From: Verpa conica
Lineage: Eukaryota; Ascomycota; Pezizomycetes; Pezizales; Morchellaceae
Assembly: GCA_033030425.1 (NCBI GenBank)
Contig: JAUFSD010000013.1
Coordinates: forward strand, 868,001 to 932,000
Reading direction: 5' to 3'
DNA: 64,000 nt
The notes under the pieces are model-generated. The model was given only the letters and a program-made list of their open reading frames with translations. It made no database searches and was not told where the DNA came from. The position numbers and the translations under genes are program-made. Below, one piece after another: positions 59,012 through 64,000 of this stretch (the stretch's first letter is position 1; each line of letters begins with the position of its first letter).

Positions 59012-59261
59012 GCTTGTGATAACGTTTTTCCTTGGTTCTGTTCTTGTTTCTTCATATTTATTTGGAGAAGGCATATATGGTTGGCGTTGAGGGACTGGCT
59101 TGCTTTTGTTTATTTGAGTGAGGTTATTATTCTATGTTTGATATTTTTGTTTGAAGCTGAATACGGCATGTTTTGTATATTTACTTACTAATACCATTGA
59201 TACGGCTACTATTACATTGCCAGGTTTTCCTAACAAAACCCAGCCTGGCGTAGATAGTTTC
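59012..59261. other. 3' flank of the ADIP-like gene
   Basis: T-rich sequence typical of a 3' UTR, ending at the solo LTR. Confidence 0.4.
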
Positions 59262-59438
59262 TGTCACGACCGGCCCAAGGGGCCGAGGTACGGCATGCCG
59301 AGTCATCCTACGGAATGAAATCGAACGATAGCAGATCGGAGCGTGCTAGGGCTCTGAGAGAACTATATAATTCAAGCTTAGATGGTAATGCGACGAACAT
59401 AATTACACCACACAAGCTACGTCTCGAGTGAGATGACA
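59262..59438 (+). mobile_element. Solo LTR of a retrotransposon
   Basis: 177 bases starting TGTCACGACC and ending GATGACA, with inverted termini TGTCA/TGACA. It is flanked by a perfect 5-bp direct duplication, GTTTC (59257-59261 and 59439-59443), the hallmark of LTR-element integration. Strand is given by the TG...CA form and the TGTCACGACCGG start common in fungal Ty3-type LTRs. No internal coding region remains nearby, so this is probably a recombination product. Confidence 0.82.
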
Positions 59439-59443
59439 GTTTC

Positions 59444-60103
59444 AATTGACATACTATATATAAAATTGTACTTTATCATATTAGTAATTACATGTACATT
59501 TTGTAAATAAAATAGTCTGCAGTCTACAATACATAAGTAGTCTTTGAGTACGGGTAAAACCACAATCACAATTGTTGAGGCTCTATGGTGTAAACACAGT
59601 ATCAACTAAAGTACCTATAATGTCAATTAAGCCAGTCATAATATACAACAAACAGAAACGGCAAACCCCTAGGACATAATAAATGAACGAATTGATTATA
59701 AGCCCTTGTGAGGGTGAGAGTAATACAGGTATATACATAATAATTATCCGAAGGAGGTAAGGTAAGATGATTATATAATTATGTCTAGTCATAAGCAACC
59801 GAATATCTAACCAAACTCCTCTTACAAAAGAAAGTAAGGGAATATATATATAGTATACTACTAGTTTCATCCCGTACTCCCAGCTCTGATTCAAGTCATG
59901 CTATCTTATTCTAAATTTCACTATATAATCCTCGCCAGGTGGCCATGCACTGCGATTAATCATCTTCCTCAAGTTTCCATGAAATACATAGATAAATTAC
60001 AGTGGACGGGGGAGAATTCTTTTCAAGAGCTACTACATAAGTAGAAAATAAACTGACAATGGTTCTCAGGACCAGCCATTGAGCATTATTGATCAAAACT
60101 CAA
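59444..60103. other. AT-rich spacer
   Basis: No supported gene. The minus-strand ORF 59583-59894 is hydrophobic and isoleucine-rich but begins with TTG and reflects AT-rich composition. Confidence 0.4.
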
Positions 60104-60237
60104 AAAAAGTGATGTCCTAAACGAAGTGAAGCGTTATGGGATGCGAAGGTTTTAACAGAATTTTTGGTTGGCTGCTCCGTTCAGGGCATGCGATGCCCTC
60201 CCTGGTGAAGACTGCTCTGGCGGCCATTATCTCGAGT
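60104..60237 (-). repeat. Dispersed coding-like repeat, copy 3 (degenerate)
   Basis: The minus strand aligns with 36108-36235: CTCGAGA at the start, GCAGCCAA in the middle and CTTCACTTCGTT at the end. The reading frame is broken by stops here. A perfect-arm hairpin, AGGGCAT-GCG-ATGCCCT, lies at 60183-60199. Confidence 0.5.
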
Positions 60238-61838
60238 TTTGCGACACTATTAAAACACTCTCCAATCCTCTAGTACTAGCTCCAACTATAGGTCATACAA
60301 TAAATACTTTTGTTGCTTTGGTCGGTCCTTGATGTAGTGCTTTTGTGTTTGGTTGAAATAACTCATAAGAAACTACCAAGCTGGAAGAAGCCGGCTTAAA
60401 GTTTTATTATAAGCCCAATAAGCAGAAATCTCATAGACAAGGCTTTGAAGAATGGATATACATGATATAAGACACGGAGTACAAAATGCAAAACCCTCTC
60501 TCTTAAGCTCACTATACGAGGCTATGTATGAGATAGGTTTTGAGGCATAAGTAGATAAATACTCTCCCAAAAGTTGAGAGACATCAAGTTTTGTACTTTA
60601 GGCTAAAGGCGCTCAATAATATAACCCTTATTCACGGCATATATGATTCCAGGGTTAAACCACATTTATCTAAAGCATAATCGACGGAATTTATCGATGT
60701 TATATACTAACGTAGGTACGCATTTTATGTCTATTAATATATCCCTAACATCACATATACGTACTCTATTTCTTTTGTTTTATTTGATTGTGAGTATAAT
60801 TAATATAATATGGGTCTTCGATGCGCTGAAACTTATTTCTACTAACTCCTGTTCCTAGAGTCCCTACTAAAACCTCCTATAACTTAAAATGGAGATATAT
60901 AGAAACAGAGCTAGGATACTAGCTTACGCTTGTACTTATGATTAATTCATTTATAAGCGTAAGTCATATATTATCACTCGATATTGACTGAGTTACTAAT
61001 AAATGATCAAACTGTACCGAGGTAGTATTTAGCCTATAGATTCAGATGATTAACCTCTCTCACATAGGCCAAAGTCACAGCTATAGGAGTAGGATGACCA
61101 TAGTGCCTGCTTAATTAAGGTGGTAACAGTGGTGTATATAGTGCTCTTGACTTACATCTCGAAGATTTTTGATTGCTGAAAAGATTTGATACGGGAGAGT
61201 TTTATTAGCCCTCTAATATAACTTATAGTAATAAATGGAACTGGTCTGTCTGATCATGAGTAGAGGCGATATGGGTAATTATTTGCAGATACAGTATGAA
61301 AAAGCGGGGCGAATTTACTGCCATAGCACTACGGAATTTAGTCGCAAATACCGAATTAAATCAGTATTTGAGGCAGATTACTGTACCAATACCGTATCCC
61401 TCCCATATCGCTAGCGTATTGGCGGGAGCACCGTACTGATCGCACCCCTCTTTTTTGTACTGTAGCTCCTGTACAAATACATACCTAGAACGGATTAACA
61501 GTGCATACTATACTCAACGAGTGCACTATATCTAAAATATTATTGTCGATTTACTATTCGACTCACGGAAAAGTTCACCATTACGTTCAAATTAGCATAT
61601 ATCATTACTAGCAGTGCGTATATATACGCAAGGACTCTGACTAAGCGCTTAATAAGTAACCATGCAACATTAACATCAACCCGACACAATACGAAACCAC
61701 CTCACAATCCTCACTCCAAGAGTATAATACAAACATAAAGAACCCAGTCACACTAGGCTAGCTTATAGGCCTTCATAATACCCGGGGCATGATAGGATGC
61801 TTAACAGCACCCCATATTATTATTATACGTCTATATGT
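60238..61838. other. Gene-poor AT-rich spacer
   Basis: 1.6 kb with no supportable gene; ORFs at 60373-60570 and 60643-60858 are short, AT-driven and unrecognised. Confidence 0.45.
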
Positions 61839-62211
61839 TTAGGCATTCATACCCTTGCCTTTCACACAGTTTACGAACTCATCGCCTGTGTATTTCTCAC
61901 TAATTGATATTAGTAAACGCCGATACGGATGGGGGGAGGCTGATGCTTACACGCAAGCCTTGCAGTTTGCCTTCATCGCCTCCTTCTGAGCATCGGTCTG
62001 GGTGTCTTTGAAAGAATGCCAAGCTTGGTTAGAGTCAAATGCTATAGACATACAATTATCCCACTATTCACTCATTAGTTTTCAAATTCTATATAGGGCG
62101 TAAAGGAGGTATTACGGTAGCAGGAGTAGTATCAGCGACGGGAGCTGGAGTAGGAGCAGCATTAACAACTGCCAAGGCAGCGATAGAGAGGATGATGCTC
62201 TTGATTTGCAT
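61839..62211 (-). CDS. Small secreted cysteine-containing protein, copy B (89 aa)
   Basis: Complement(join(61839..61899, 61951..62063, 62116..62211)), 89 aa; introns 51 and 52 nt. I start at ATG 62211 (MQIKSIILSIAALAVVNAAP), because it coincides with copy A's start and gives a clean signal peptide; in-frame sequence upstream is UTR. The mature part is a Pro/Thr/Ala-rich linker, then WDNCMSIAFDSNQAWHSFKD, then NCKACVEKYTGDEFVNCVKG, with four cysteines. It is shorter than copy A, lacking A's extra ~12 residues in the middle and its C-terminal tail. Function unknown; likely secreted. Confidence 0.85.
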
Positions 62212-62975
62212 TTTGTAGATGTTTGGCTGGTACGGAGGACTAAGGATATGGGCGATGGTGATCTCTGACCTGTAGGAAGGTTGAGGGGAAGAGGGCAATA
62301 GGGCTGGTATTTATTTACCAGACCATAGGTAAAAGGATGGCTGGAAATAAGCTAGGCCTTGCCTCGGGGACGGCGGTGGTTATGCAGGACCACGTATCCC
62401 GGACCCCGGATCGGACGGGTGTTAGATTCGTGGCGTAGATAAAGGGGGATGCTTACAAAAGACCCTTAAAATACCTTTTCTCGATTAATCGTTCTAATGG
62501 TGGCTGGAATTGTTAGATGTGCAGAGGACGCTCAGAAGAGTTATTGGAGGGAAAAACAAAGATCGCCTGACAAAGGGTACTCGAGAGTTAGGTACCAAGC
62601 TCAATTGTAATACTGGAAAACGCTACTCGGTGCTTAATTTTTGTGTATGATGAAGAATAGCGAAAAGGAAAGAATCACGATTAGGAACTTGACCTACCAT
62701 AGTCTCTCATTACCTTTTGACCCCCCCACTCGCTAAGTTTACAAGTCTTAATTTTCCGTAAGTGATGCCAGGTTCATGCAGGTGTCAAAACGTCCACTTT
62801 CAATCAGCTTCATGATGCTTTAGTTGGAGTTTAAGCCAACAGTCTCGCTTGCGTTAGCGATGTTGAAAGTAGTGACGTATTTGATCTATATTCTGGAGAC
62901 TCTTACGTCCTTGTAATGGTTGAGTGATTTGGGATACTAATAGTACTTATCTCTCGCCTATATGTACTACAAAGG
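62212..62975. other. Promoter of secreted copy B and spacer
   Basis: The TATA-like element of copy B lies at 62305-62315 (listed separately). The rest has no gene. Confidence 0.4.
62305..62315 (-). promoter_or_regulatory. TATA-like element of the 62211 secreted-protein gene
   Basis: The minus strand reads AATAAATACCA, identical to the element upstream of copy A, 104 bases before the start codon. Confidence 0.5.
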
Positions 62976-63110
62976 GTCAGGGAAGAAGTTTGGAAAAACA
63001 AGGGGGATCCCTGCGGCGAATAAGAAGTGTTCTTTCAATGATTTTTGTTCTTCTAGCCAATGAGTCTGGCTTGAAGGGTCTCCCCTGTTTTTCCAAACTT
63101 CTTCCCTGAC
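62976..63110. repeat. Hairpin element with perfect 25-bp inverted arms (MITE-like)
   Basis: Left arm 62976-63000 (GTCAGGGAAGAAGTTTGGAA then AAACA) is the exact reverse complement of 63086-63110. Pairing continues with a 1-nt offset about 10 bases inward. Total length is 135 bases. It has no coding capacity and no obvious target-site duplication. It resembles a miniature inverted-repeat transposable element. Confidence 0.7.
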
Positions 63111-64000
63111 GCGAGTACCCACGATACTGTGGGGGGAGGGTCTGGTGTTCAAATAAACCCAAGTGGGTATAGCCGTGGTACGAAACCCCGTGCGGGTCCT
63201 TATGCAAGAGCCCAAAGCTGTGCTTTCTAGCGTGCAATTCAATGTGTTTTGTTTTTTCGCATATTTAGCATATGTCTCACCATAGCTTATGCTTTTGTGG
63301 AGAAGGTATACTGAATAATATATAACCCTGGTAGATCCCTACTCCTGTACTCTACAGACTACAGTACTTTGCTAGTAAACAGGGGTTTGGCTCCACCTAA
63401 GTACATATACCTACATATAGCTAGTTGGGGGTTGATTTCCTCAGCTTCTTGATTAGAGTAGTGTGTATAACCATAAGCTAAATAGTCGTAAAAAGGCTGA
63501 GTTCACTAATTATAAAGAACCGAACCCTTATTTTTCAGCGAACCGCCCTTCCATGAACAGGCTAGAGCAAAGATATAATCTCGGGGCCGCGTAAGGCTAT
63601 GTTATACGAGTGTCTAAGACATTTCACTTGAGATATCTTGGCTGCTCGGCTCCCGGATAAGCATGCCCTAGGACGGTACCATAAGTCAGGGGTATAGAGT
63701 ACAACACCACAACCACGATAGAAACATCTATATAGTAACCCTACCCGACCCGACCCGCGCTGTGGTGGAAAAGCAACTGAGATACTATGTGGCTGATATC
63801 AAGAGACCACCATAAACTAGGTACAGTCGACACCACTTTTGCCCTATGTGACGGAGTCATTATAAGCCTAGTCATGATATTACTACAAGATTATTATTAG
63901 AAGGTGTATTTTTCCCTCATCGGCGCGCCACCGGAAGCAGCTTCCTGAGGTGAGATTTGATCTACAAGTTCTAGAAAACATTGGGTATGCTGGCTAGGCT
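63111..64000. other. Right-edge spacer
   Basis: No supported gene; AT-rich sequence with isolated short ORFs (62967-63242 on the minus strand covers the hairpin and is not a gene). Confidence 0.4.

Noticed and set aside
59583..59894. 103-codon hydrophobic minus-strand ORF
   Set aside because: TTG start, AT-driven Ile/Tyr/Leu composition, no motif; not a supported membrane protein.
1..64000. CRISPR arrays, prokaryotic operons, rRNA genes or phage genes
   Set aside because: No spaced direct repeats or rRNA-like blocks; intron-rich eukaryotic genes throughout.

Overview
This window reads as nuclear DNA of a filamentous ascomycete (Pezizomycotina). Genes carry many short GT-AG introns, mostly 48-135 nt, often with CTAAC or CTGAC branch points. 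The families are fungal: a Zn2Cys6 regulator, a GPI-anchored GH16 enzyme, INO80 subunit Ies4, Pfs2, Gid1, Brl1, Use1 and a PPxY arrestin. Long AT-rich, gene-poor spacers and transposon relics would suit a repeat-inflated genome such as a truffle or other Pezizomycete, but the sequence alone cannot name a species.

I support 17 protein genes, 16 complete and one cut by the left edge, and rebuilt their splicing by keeping frame across canonical splice sites. From left to right they are: an acidic fungal protein (<1-1167, -); a Zn2Cys6 transcription factor (6002-7790, -); a cyclophilin-RRM protein (10708-12434, +); a GH16 enzyme (16854-18067, -); a 13-exon MFS transporter (19382-21688, -); a Rieske-AIF oxidoreductase (24072-26068, +); a Ubc11/UbcH10-type E2 (27109-27743, +); Ies4 (28875-29764, -); Gid1 (32339-34567, +); an arrestin adaptor (37129-39028, -); Brl1 (41092-42476, -) divergent from Use1 (42779-43673, +); a Tgl2-like lipase with 14 exons (46643-48336, +); Pfs2 (49016-51172, +); an ADIP/Msd1-like protein (56223-59011, +) lying between two related small secreted proteins (55002-55585, + and 61839-62211, -).

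Most genes are unrelated housekeeping functions (mRNA processing, ubiquitin ligases, chromatin, ER/nuclear-envelope membranes), so no metabolic or defence cluster is evident. The accessory layer is the secreted pair, the surface GH16, the MFS pump and mobile DNA: a solo LTR with a target duplication, a 1.06-kb TA-flanked foldback element, a 135-bp hairpin with perfect 25-bp arms, a 31-bp inverted repeat holding paired CACGTG sites, and a dispersed coding-like repeat.

The most unusual observation is the lipase: keeping its GHSMGG nucleophile elbow in frame requires a 10-nt exon followed by a 2-nt exon, each bounded by ordinary-sized introns.
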